A stretch of DNA of 7,064 nt from a bacterium (GTDB taxonomy: Bacteria > Planctomycetota > UBA11346): the NCBI GenBank assembly GCA_020049615.1, contig JAIFKN010000059.1, positions 10,642 to 17,705 on the forward strand, given 5' to 3'. The translations under genes and the position numbers were made by a program. This document shows positions 1 to 7,064 of this stretch, in pieces; positions within the stretch are counted from its first letter, which is position 1; each line of letters starts with the position of its first letter. The notes below the pieces were generated by a model. It was not told where the DNA came from. It searched no databases and saw nothing but the letters and a program-made list of their open reading frames with translations.

Positions 1-828
1 GCCGCCCGCCGGCTTGCCGCGCGAGGGGCGGAACGACCGCGCCTGGCCGCGCTCATGCCGCTGTTCAGTGCCACGTTCTACCATGCCGTGACCAGCCCGC
101 TGGCCGGAGGCCTGGCAGCTGCCGGCATCGATCTGGCGATCTACGACGTCCCTGACCGCGAGATGAAGAACCGTCTGCTCGACCGGGTGCTCGCCGAGCG
201 CGCCTGCGAACTGCTGATGCTCTGCTCGATGCGTATCGGCCCCGAGCGCGCGGCCCAGTTGCGCAGCCTGGCTGTGCCGACGATCTTCGTCGACCTGCAG
301 CAGGACGGCTTCCCCTCCGTGTCGGTCGACAACCATGACGGGGCACGGATGCAGTACCGCCTCCTGCGCGCCCGCGGCTGCAAGCGCATCGCCTATGTCG
401 GCGGCCCGACCAATGCGCACGCCTACCGCGATCGCGAGGAGGGCTTCCGTGCGGTGGCCCCGGACGCCCCGGTCGAGATCGCCCAGCAGATGACCGTCGC
501 CGAGGGACGGGCCGCCTTCGCCCGGCTGTACGCCCGCGACAAGCGCATCGACGGCGTGGTCTGCGTTAACGACGTCCCCGCCATCGGCGTGGTCGAGGAG
601 GCGCGCCTGCGCAGGCGTCGGGTGCCGCAGGATGTCCAGGTCATCGGCTACGACGACCAGCCTCTGATGGACGTCTTCGGCCTGACCACCGTGCGCCAAC
701 CCCTGCCCGAGTTCGGCGACTGGTCGCTCAACGCCATCCGCCGCCTGGCGATCGAGCCGACCGCCCCGGTCGCCAGCGCCAAGCTGGCGCTCAGCGTCAT
801 CGAACGGGGCACAACCCGGCCTGCTTGA
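1..828 (+). CDS. LacI-family transcriptional regulator, effector-binding domain (5' partial)
   Basis: The reading frame is open from base 1, so the gene enters from the left edge. The ATG at 55 is an internal Met, because the 18 codons before it read like the linker that follows a LacI helix-turn-helix (ending ARRLAARGAERPRLAAL). The visible 275 residues are a periplasmic-binding-protein-like sensor domain. Typical LacI-family landmarks are VSVDNHDGA near residue 107, GCKRIAYVGGP near 126, a Y-R-D-R-x-x-G-F segment near 142, GVVCVNDVPAIGVV near 185, VPQDVQVIGYDD near 208-219 and the final LTTVRQPLPEFG near 228. The family normally binds an operator through the missing N-terminal HTH and responds to a sugar or nucleoside ligand; the ligand cannot be read here. 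The stop codon TGA (826-828) overlaps a possible TTG start of the next gene, suggesting co-transcription with the kinase. Family assignment is firm; target genes are unknown. Confidence 0.88.
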   Translation, partial: AARRLAARGAERPRLAALMPLFSATFYHAVTSPLAGGLAAAGIDLAIYDVPDREMKNRLLDRVLAERACELLMLCSMRIGPERAAQLRSLAVPTIFVDLQQDGFPSVSVDNHDGARMQYRLLRARGCKRIAYVGGPTNAHAYRDREEGFRAVAPDAPVEIAQQMTVAEGRAAFARLYARDKRIDGVVCVNDVPAIGVVEEARLRRRRVPQDVQVIGYDDQPLMDVFGLTTVRQPLPEFGDWSLNAIRRLAIEPTAPVASAKLALSVIERGTTRPA

Positions 829-860
829 GCCTTGATCCGGTGTCGGCCAGGCCGCAAGAC

Positions 861-2081
861 ATGGCCATGTCGCAGCCAGCCAACCCCGCCGCCAAACCGC
901 ACGACCACCATGCCGTGGATGCCGTGCACGAGCAGGCAGCCACCATCTTCCGTACCGCCTGGGCCGCGATCGAGCAGCGGGTCGAGCGAGGCGAGGCCCG
1001 CCTTCCGCGCGAGATCATCTGGCTGGGCGGCGCCCCTGGCGCCGGCAAAGGCACGAACACCCCGTTCATCCTGCGCGAGCGCGGCATCACCGCGCCGCCC
1101 ATCGTCACCAGCGACCTGCTGAACTCGCCGGAGATGCGGCGGCTGAAGGATGCAGGCAATCTGGTCGGCGATGCGGATGTGGTGCGCCTCCTCTTCGAAC
1201 GGCTGATCGATCCGATGCATGCCACCGGCGTGCTGGTGGATGGCTTCCCGCGCACGCGTGTGCAGGTCGAATGTGTCAAGCTGCTGTGGCAGCGGATGCT
1301 CGACCTGCGCACGCAGCATCGCCGCGACAACCTGGCCGCCTCGTTCCCAAAGCCGATCTTCCAGATCGTCATCCTCTACGTCGAGGAGAAGGAATCGGTC
1401 GAGCGTCAGCTGAAGCGTGGCCGGGCGATCATCGCCGCCAACCAGCGGGTGCGCGAAACCGGTGAAGGGCAGTTGCAGGAGGAGCGCACCACCGACATGG
1501 CGGAGGACGCTTGCCGCAAGCGCTACCGTGTGTTCATGGAGCAGACCTACGCGGTGCTGCAGAGCCTGAAGCAGCATTTCCATTTCCATGTGATCAACGC
1601 CCAGGGGGATCTGGTCTCGGTCGAGCGCGCGATCATCTCCGAGTTCCAGTACCAGAGCTCGCTGGAACTCGACGAGGAGACCTTCGACGCGATCCACCAC
1701 ATCCCGCTGGCCAGCGAGATCGTCGTCGCCGCCAGGCAGCACCTGGTCGAACGCCTGGAGGGCTACCAGCGCGACCATGATGCCCTGTTCCATCGCGTCA
1801 TCGCGGTGATCGAACGGGACTTCGTGCCGGCAATCGTCCTGCACGCCATCACCGGCCTGGCTAAGATCACCAGCGACAACGAACTGTTCGCCGACCCGGT
1901 CGCCATGGCCATGCTGGTCGATGTGCTCAACGAGCGCGGCTACCGCACCACCGCCACGGTCGAGATGCGCGAGGTGCCCAGCCGGGTCGATCCGGTGACG
2001 CACTACATCATCTGCACTAAGAAACCGCGCTACCGCTTCGAACTGCGCTTCCAGGGCAGCCAGATCCGCCGCGGCGTTTGA
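861..2081 (+). CDS. Adenylate-kinase-like nucleoside monophosphate kinase with long C-terminal extension
   Basis: This is a probable cytoplasmic P-loop kinase that would transfer phosphate from ATP to a nucleoside monophosphate. Numbered from ATG 861 (406 aa), it has a GAPGAGKGT P-loop at 57-65 (K63), an NMP-binding segment VTSDLLN at 82-88, LVDGFPRT at 125-132 and LKRGR at 184-188. An arginine-rich LID-like stretch with RTTD and RKRYR (about 209-222) and HFHVINAQGD (about 241-250) complete the core. Bacterial adenylate kinases are about 180-220 aa. This one carries a further ~155 residues after the core that I cannot assign to a known domain. The Arg of the usual TGDLLR AMP-binding motif is Asn88 here, whereas the DGFPRT Arg131 and the following Gln135 are kept, so the substrate may not be AMP. 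The start is uncertain: TTG 825 overlaps the upstream stop by 4 bp, and GTG 840 and ATG 867 are also in frame, none with a strong Shine-Dalgarno. I recall similar long kinases from PVC-group genomes, but could not check. Confidence 0.85.
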   Translation: MAMSQPANPAAKPHDHHAVDAVHEQAATIFRTAWAAIEQRVERGEARLPREIIWLGGAPGAGKGTNTPFILRERGITAPPIVTSDLLNSPEMRRLKDAGNLVGDADVVRLLFERLIDPMHATGVLVDGFPRTRVQVECVKLLWQRMLDLRTQHRRDNLAASFPKPIFQIVILYVEEKESVERQLKRGRAIIAANQRVRETGEGQLQEERTTDMAEDACRKRYRVFMEQTYAVLQSLKQHFHFHVINAQGDLVSVERAIISEFQYQSSLELDEETFDAIHHIPLASEIVVAARQHLVERLEGYQRDHDALFHRVIAVIERDFVPAIVLHAITGLAKITSDNELFADPVAMAMLVDVLNERGYRTTATVEMREVPSRVDPVTHYIICTKKPRYRFELRFQGSQIRRGV

Positions 2082-2084
2082 GGG

Positions 2085-2161
2085 CCTGGGAGCGCAGGCT
2101 TCAGCCTGCCGGGGGCAATGCCGCTCCATTGCGCCAGCAGGCTGAAGCCTGCGCTCCCAGG
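2085..2161. repeat. Perfect inverted repeat (REP/BIME-like palindrome) between convergent genes
   Basis: Two 25-bp arms, 2085-2109 and 2137-2161, are exact reverse complements. Each arm is itself a hairpin: GCAGGCT, a TC loop and AGCCTGC at 2094-2109, and the mirror copy at 2137-2152. The spacer holds a third small stem, GCAATG (2115-2120) with CATTGC (2127-2132). The element fills nearly all of the 82 bp between the stop of the kinase gene and the stop of the ABC ATPase gene. A head such as CCTGGGAGC followed by a short hairpin, present as an inverted pair, is the design of REP/BIME elements mobilised by RAYT transposases. It could also end transcription from both sides, although there is no T-run for a classical intrinsic terminator. 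Confidence 0.9.
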
Positions 2162-2163
2162 GG

Positions 2164-3144
2164 TTACTGCACCTGGCCTTTGGTCAGGTGCAGGAAGGCG
2201 TCTTCCAGGTTGCGCCCACGGGCGGTGAAGCGAGCCACCGGCAGGCCGCCATCGACCAGGGCCTTCAGCAGTGCAGCGTGGTCGGAATCGCTGCCGGCCG
2301 CCGACAGGGTGGCGAAGCGGCCGCTCACCTGGACGTGGCTGACGCCGGGACGCTCGGCGAGCAGTTCGCGGAAGCGGGGGTGCTCGGCGGCCAGGGCGAT
2401 CTCCAGCGTGGCCGGCAGGCTTTCATCCGGGGCGGATGCCTCGCGGGCCGCCATCGCCGCGCCGCGCACCTGCGCCACGCTGCCGGCGGCGACCAGGCGG
2501 CCGCGCTCGATGATCGCCACCGCGGTGCAGAGCTCCTCCAGTTCCGCGAGGATGTGCGAGCTGATGAGGATGCCCTTGCCCTGCCGGGACAGGGCGCGCA
2601 GCAGGTCGCGGAACTCGATGCGGGCCCGCGGGTCGAGGCCGGCGCTCGGCTCGTCGAGGATGAGCACCTGCGGGTCATGGACCAGGCAGCGGGCCAGCGA
2701 GAGCCGCTGCTTCATGCCCTTGCTCAGGCTGGTCGCCGGCTTGGTGGCGATGCCATCGAGCTGACAGAAGGCCATCACGCCCTCGACCGCGCGCAACCGC
2801 GCCTCGCCGGCCAGGCTGTAGGCTCGGGCGAAGAAATCGACATATTCGTGGACATCGGCGTCGGGGAACGGCTCGAAGTGGTCAGGCATGAAGCCGATGC
2901 GGCGGCGCACCCGGTCGGCGTCGTCGACCGTCGACAGCCCGTCGACCAGGCAGTCGCCGGCACTGGGCAGGTCGAGGGTGGCCAGGATGCGCATCGTCGT
3001 CGATTTGCCGGCCCCGTTGGGACCGATGAAGCCCATGATGTCGCCGGCCGTGAAGGAGAAGGACACATCGACGACGGCGTCGACCCGGGCGGCGCCGCTG
3101 CCGAAGTGGCGATGCAGATGCCGGACCTCGACCAGGGGCATCAT
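2164..3144 (-). CDS. ABC transporter ATP-binding protein, ABC-2 exporter type
   Basis: This is the cytoplasmic ATPase subunit (326 aa) of an ABC exporter of the ABC-2/GldA-like class. Visible motifs are Walker A GPNGAGKST (41-49), signature LSKGMKQR (140-147), Walker B VLILDEPSAGLDP (160-172) and the switch His197 in LISSHI. At the Q-loop the sequence is IGFMPD, with Asp88 where many ABC ATPases have Gln. A C-terminal ~100 residues (about 215-326, ending in LEDAFLHL) matches the accessory domain common in this class. The start is ATG 3144: it overlaps the stop of the upstream gene (ATGA) and has GGAGG at 3155-3151 six bases before it. A second ATG follows immediately at 3141. The gene is the last of the minus-strand operon. 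The membrane permease that such ATPases need is not beside it, because the next gene is convergent, so the partner must be elsewhere, possibly the 552-residue protein upstream. Substrate unknown. Confidence 0.93.
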   Translation of the reverse strand: MMPLVEVRHLHRHFGSGAARVDAVVDVSFSFTAGDIMGFIGPNGAGKSTTMRILATLDLPSAGDCLVDGLSTVDDADRVRRRIGFMPDHFEPFPDADVHEYVDFFARAYSLAGEARLRAVEGVMAFCQLDGIATKPATSLSKGMKQRLSLARCLVHDPQVLILDEPSAGLDPRARIEFRDLLRALSRQGKGILISSHILAELEELCTAVAIIERGRLVAAGSVAQVRGAAMAAREASAPDESLPATLEIALAAEHPRFRELLAERPGVSHVQVSGRFATLSAAGSDSDHAALLKALVDGGLPVARFTARGRNLEDAFLHLTKGQVQ

Positions 3145-4795
3145 GGTGGTCCTCCGGGCAGCAGCCGTCCGACGGCCCAGGACTGAACCGGCTCGACGTC
3201 TTCGGCGGAGGGGCCGGGCAGCGGATGCAACGGAGCTGCGAGTCGGGCGATCCACCAACCCGGCTGGCTGGCCGCCCCGGCCAGGGTCAGGCGGGCATCG
3301 AGGCCGAGACGTTGCGTCGCCTGGCTGAGGTCCGGCGGGCCAGCCTGGGCCGCAGTCAGCGCCATCTCGACGCCAGGAGCAAGGTCGCGCGCGATCCACG
3401 GCATGCCGGCCGCATCGCGCCAGTGCAGCTCGCTGATGCCGACGTCCAGCCCATTGCCTATCCGCCAGCCGTCGCCGCTGCGATCCAGCTTCAGGCGGCG
3501 GCGTTCGGGCCGCTGCTGGGTGCAGGCGAGCTGGCGATTGATGCGCGCGGGGATCCAGCCGGCAAGAGCGCGCTGTCCGCCGCCCCAGTCGAGCGCGAGA
3601 TCGGGCCGGTCGTTGCGGTAGCCACTGCTCCAATCAGCCCCGTCCATCGGCACCAGCCGGTCCTCGGGGTCGAGAGGGAAGGCGCCGGGGGCGATGCCGC
3701 AGAACCAGGTGGAGGCGGTGAAGATCGAGGCGCGCTGCGATGCCTGGTCGATGACGGCGATCTGCACCGCGCTGCGCTTGCGCCCGATGCCGTCCGAGAC
3801 CAGGGCGATGACGATCAGCAGCACGCAGGTGCCGATGCTGATCAGGGGGGTGCTGAGCAGCAGCAGCCACGGCTGCCGCCGCCGGCGCATGACCCACCAG
3901 ATGTTGATCGGGCCGGCGACGACGGCGAAGACGATGGCGAGGGTGAGGAACCAGGCGGTCGGCACCTGGTCGGTGCCCGGCACCGGGTGTTCGGCTGGCT
4001 CCCCGTCCTCGCCGGCTACCTGGCGCAGGCGTTCGAGCAGTGCGGGCTGCTCCTCGGCTGTGGCCTCGAGCACGGTCGCCACCGCGCCCAGCCGTTGCCA
4101 TTCCGCCTGAGCAGCGCGGTCGGTGGTGAACAGCCGTCCGCCGCAGCGGGTCCAGACGGCGATCGCCTCGCGCTGGCTGGTGCCGAGCTGGGCCTCGCCG
4201 TCCGGCGTGGTCAGCAGGCTGAGCCAGGCCGGCAGGCCCTGCCAGCGGTCCGGAAGGTGGTCGGCGGGGATGCGGCGGACACGGTCCCCGCTGCTCGAAT
4301 GGTAGCCGCCGCGGGCGTGGCCGCCCCCATCCGGGGCCTGCGCCTCGACCAGCTTGAGCAGCGCCGGTACCGGCACCTGCTCGCGCGGATCGAGGATGGC
4401 CAAGCCGACGGCGCGGTAGCCGATGCTGGTTGAGAGGCTGATGCTGTCGCCGCCGGCTGGGGAGCTCCAGCGCAGCTGCGGTGAACCGTAGCCGGGATTG
4501 CTCGGCAGGAGCAGCGTGCGGGTGGCGGGGCGACCGAGCTCGACGCGCACGCGATCGATGGCCCTGGCGCCGCCCAGGCGCGCCTCCAACGAGATCTCGA
4601 CTGGGGCGATCAGCGCCTCGATGTGCACCACGATCGGGGTGTAGCCGTCCTTGTCCTCCCATGGGCAGGTCGCATCGACGCGGACGTCGGCGGCGTGGAG
4701 CCATGCGCCTAAGCAGAGCAGGAGGAAGACCTGGGACCGACGAGCTCCAGCTCGTCGGCTCGATCCGACGAGCCGGAGCTCGTCGGTCCCAGGCT

Positions 4796-4799
<4 letters not shown>
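3141..4799 (-). CDS. Secreted/membrane-anchored protein with two TM segments, unknown function
   Basis: This 552-residue protein has an N-terminal signal peptide: a basic region with RR at 15-16 and 20-21, hydrophobic core VFLLLCLGAWL at 24-34, likely cut after LHA at 36. A beta-rich region follows (about 37-135). Next comes a segment with LPDRWQGLPAWLSLL and IAVWTRCGGRLFTTD (about 182-227), resembling the GATase/ThuA-like pattern of large envelope proteins. Two TM helices lie at about 280-304 (PTAWFLTLAIVFAVVAGPIN) and 309-334. A second extracytoplasmic region runs to the end. I know similar signal-domain-2TM layouts encoded next to MoxR genes but cannot name a family. GTG 4799 is chosen because it overlaps the MoxR stop (GTGA), has GGAG five bases upstream, and no ATG, GTG or TTG occurs in frame again until codon 57. 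As a result codons 3-23 come from the palindrome at 4730-4793. The frame stays open further upstream inside moxR, but starts there would give an implausible Arg-rich leader. Confidence 0.8.
3151..3155 (-). promoter_or_regulatory. Shine-Dalgarno for the ABC ATPase gene
   Basis: On the minus strand this reads GGAGG, six bases before ATG 3144. It lies inside the last codons of the upstream gene and supports the ATGA-overlap start over later starts. Confidence 0.7.
4730..4793. repeat. REP/BIME-like palindrome lying inside a coding region
   Basis: Arms 4730-4758 and 4765-4793 are 29 bp each and complementary with one mismatch, separated by a 6-base loop. Each arm folds on its own. The left arm is CCGACGAGCT, a CC loop and AGCTCGTCGG (4737-4758). 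The right arm (4765-4786) forms a 9-bp stem. The outer ends, CCTGGGA and TCCCAGG, are the same as those of the palindrome at 2085-2161, although the hairpin stems differ. The element starts three bases past the MoxR stop and is read through by the downstream gene, supplying codons 3-23 of its signal peptide. Confidence 0.9.
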
Positions 4800-5784
<985 letters not shown>

Positions 5785-5788
<4 letters not shown>

Positions 5789-6255
5789 GTGCGGTATCCC
5801 AGCCAGAGGAGGATGCCGGCGACCACGGCGAACGTCCAGTAGTCGGTCGGGAATCCCAGGACCCAGTGCTTGTGCCAGCGCACCTCGGTGCGGGTGAACC
5901 GCTTCCAGCCCCACGCCGGGTTGAGCAGGAACCACAGCAGGTCCTCGATGATCCAGAACAGCATGAAGGCGGCCATGGCGCGGGCCTCCAGCGGCCAGGT
6001 CCATGTCCACAGCATGGCGCTGGGCAGATGGAAGATGAGCAGGACGAAGGGCAGGCACCAGGCGTGGTAGCCGGTCAGCGGCCGGCCGCCGAAGAACACG
6101 TCCAGCAGCCAGTGCTTCTCGATCCGCCAGGTCGGCAGGTTGACCGCCCAGCCGTCGGCGCCCTCGATCTGGATCTCGACCTTGGCGAAGAGGACCGGCG
6201 AGCGGCAGCCAGTCCATGTCAGCAACCATCCGAAGCACAGGAGGCACAGAGACAC
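5785..6255 (-). CDS. Small multi-pass membrane protein, unknown function
   Basis: A 156-residue hydrophobic, tryptophan-rich protein. Likely membrane segments are at about 3-14, 62-83, 92-112 and 140-154. Strong motifs are IEKHWLLDVFFGG (45-57), GYHAW (62-66), WIIEDLLWFLLNPAWGW (101-117), VRWHKHW (125-131) and FPTDYW (135-140). The acidic pair in IED and the conserved-looking His and Trp residues suggest a real family; I recall unnamed proteins with an ED-x-x-WF-x-x-NP motif but cannot give a function. The start is uncertain. GTG 6255 is the first available start and lies inside a hairpin repeat with no Shine-Dalgarno; TTG 6225 and GTG 6099 are the next options, the latter being too late to keep the conserved N-terminal half. 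The stop overlaps the MoxR start by 4 bp, so it is the first gene of the tightly linked operon. Confidence 0.75.
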
Positions 6256-6319
6256 GGAGGCTCGAGGAGGAAGGCAGGGATGCCTCCTTGCGGACCTCTG
6301 TGCCTCTGCGCCTCCTGTG
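6236..6319. repeat. Long imperfect hairpin repeat between glycosyltransferase and membrane-protein genes
   Basis: Arms 6236-6260 and 6295-6319 are 25 bp each and complementary at 22 positions. In the minus-strand transcript two of the three differences become U-G wobbles. The 34-base loop contains a weaker inner stem (around 6266-6274 with 6281-6289). The CACAGAGGCACAGAG-like wording is a type of dispersed repeat I have seen in many environmental bacterial genomes. It begins 12 bases after the glycosyltransferase stop and reaches into the start of the next gene. It has no T-run, so it is not a standard intrinsic terminator. Confidence 0.85.
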
Positions 6320-6331
6320 AAAAGGCCATGT

Positions 6332-7064
6332 TCAACGCAAGACGATCTTCAGCACGTCGGCGGCGGCGTTGGGACGGCCGCAGGCGCGGGCATTGGCGGC
6401 CAGGCGGGGTAGCAGGCCGGGCTCGGCGAGCAGGCGGCGGACGCGGTATTCGAGGCCGGCGGCGTCGTGCGCCTTCAGTGCCGCGCCATGCTCCAGCAGG
6501 TGGTCGCTGTTGCGCTCCTCCTGGCCGGGGATCGGCGAGACGATGAGCATGGGCAGCCCGACGGCGAGACATTCGCTGGTCGACAGGCCACCGGGCTTGC
6601 CGATGGCGACGTCGGCGCAGGCGAGCAGGCGTTCGGGCTCGCGGGTGAAGCCGGCCGGGACGAGGCGGCCGGGATGCGCTCCGGCCAGCGTGGTGAGCTG
6701 CCCCAGCAGTTCGGCATTCCGGCCGGCCATGGCCAGGACCTGATGGTCGCCGGGGACGGTAAGGATGCGTGTCGCGATCTCGGCGAGGTTGCCGACGCCG
6801 TGGCCACCGCTCATCAGCAGGATGATGCGTTTGGCCGGATCGAGGCCCTGGGCCTTGGCGCAGGCGGCACGATCGAGCGGCATGCGGAAGGCCGGGTCGA
6901 TGGGGATGCCGGTCACATGCACCGGGGTGTCGCCGATGCCGCGTTCGCGCAGGCGCCAGGCGACCTCCTCGGAAGCCACGCAGTAGCCGCTGAGTCCTTC
7001 GTGGACCCACAGCAGGTGGACGTCGAAGTCGGTGACCACGACCCAGGTCGGGGTGCTGATCTGG
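6332..7064 (-). CDS. MGDG-synthase/GT28-like glycosyltransferase (5' partial)
   Basis: The frame is open to the right edge, so the gene starts outside the window; the visible 243 residues are the end of the acceptor domain and the whole nucleotide-sugar domain. It begins TPTWVVVTDFDVH, the TD-F/Y-x-x-H segment of MGDG synthase/UgtP-type enzymes, followed by YCVASEEVAWRL and HVTGIPIDPAF. The C-terminal half has ILLMSGGHGVGN and the donor-binding GKPGGLSTSECLAVGLPMLIVSPIPGQEERN. This family transfers glucose or galactose from UDP-sugar to diacylglycerol or related lipids at the inner membrane face. The lipid product here is an inference. The internal GTG at 7039 is not the start. The gene runs in the same direction as the MoxR operon but is separated from it by the 84-bp hairpin, so co-transcription is possible, not certain. 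Confidence 0.9.
   Translation of the reverse strand, partial: QISTPTWVVVTDFDVHLLWVHEGLSGYCVASEEVAWRLRERGIGDTPVHVTGIPIDPAFRMPLDRAACAKAQGLDPAKRIILLMSGGHGVGNLAEIATRILTVPGDHQVLAMAGRNAELLGQLTTLAGAHPGRLVPAGFTREPERLLACADVAIGKPGGLSTSECLAVGLPMLIVSPIPGQEERNSDHLLEHGAALKAHDAAGLEYRVRRLLAEPGLLPRLAANARACGRPNAAADVLKIVLR

Noticed and set aside
648..2129. 493-codon open frame on the minus strand opposite the kinase gene
   Set aside because: The kinase frame on the plus strand has unmistakable motifs; the antisense frame is a high-GC shadow with no recognisable domain.
2085..2161. CRISPR or classical intrinsic terminator
   Set aside because: Only a single inverted pair without direct repeats and spacers, and no T-run after the stem on either strand.
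2188..3186. 332-codon plus-strand frame opposite the ABC ATPase
   Set aside because: Repetitive G/A/R/Q-rich composition and no motifs, whereas the minus-strand frame carries all ABC motifs.
3225..4433. 402-codon plus-strand frame opposite the 552-residue protein
   Set aside because: No motifs, and the opposite frame has a signal peptide, TM helices and coupled neighbours.
5789..6247. N-terminal extension of MoxR to a start at 6247
   Set aside because: It would overlap the small membrane protein entirely and reads as Arg/Pro/Ala-rich noise; ATG 5788 gives the normal family length.
6256..6331. Promoter for the small membrane protein and MoxR operon
   Set aside because: No convincing -35/-10 pair could be seen; most of the stretch is hairpin repeat.

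Overview
The window is a gene-dense, high-GC stretch of bacterial chromosome. No rRNA, tRNA, CRISPR array, transposase or phage gene is visible. Two things suggest a planctomycete-, verrucomicrobia- or lentisphaera-like (PVC group) bacterium: the unusual long nucleoside-monophosphate kinase, and the short palindromic repeats scattered between genes. This assignment is an inference from memory of such genomes and is only moderately supported.

Layout. Bases 1-828 (+) hold the effector-binding part of a LacI-family regulator whose DNA-binding N-terminus lies outside the window. It is followed almost without a gap (overlapping, if the earliest start is used) by a roughly 406-residue adenylate-kinase-like protein with a large extra C-terminal region (861-2081, +). 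An 82-bp convergent gap is filled almost entirely by a perfect 25-bp inverted repeat. From there to the right edge everything is on the minus strand. In transcription order it reads: a GT28/MGDG-synthase-like glycosyltransferase (partial, enters from the right edge), a long hairpin repeat, a small multi-pass membrane protein, a MoxR-type AAA+ ATPase, a signal-peptide-bearing two-TM membrane protein of 552 residues, and an ABC-2-type ABC transporter ATPase.

The last four genes are joined by 4-bp stop/start overlaps (ATGA, GTGA, ATGA) and almost certainly form one operon. MoxR ATPases usually act as chaperones or remodellers for membrane or VWA partners, and the 552-residue protein looks like an envelope protein with a large extracytoplasmic domain. 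The set therefore looks like a cell-envelope or secretion module. The DUF58 protein that commonly follows MoxR and the permease expected for the ABC ATPase are both missing from the window.

The most unusual feature is where the palindromic repeats sit. There are three, and two of them supply the 5' coding sequence of genes. One palindrome (4730-4793) is translated as nearly the whole n-region of the signal peptide of the 552-residue protein. Another hairpin (6236-6319) supplies the only upstream start codon and first residues of the small membrane protein. Two of the palindromes share their outer CCTGGGA ends and internal hairpin design, as expected for REP elements moved by a RAYT-type transposase.
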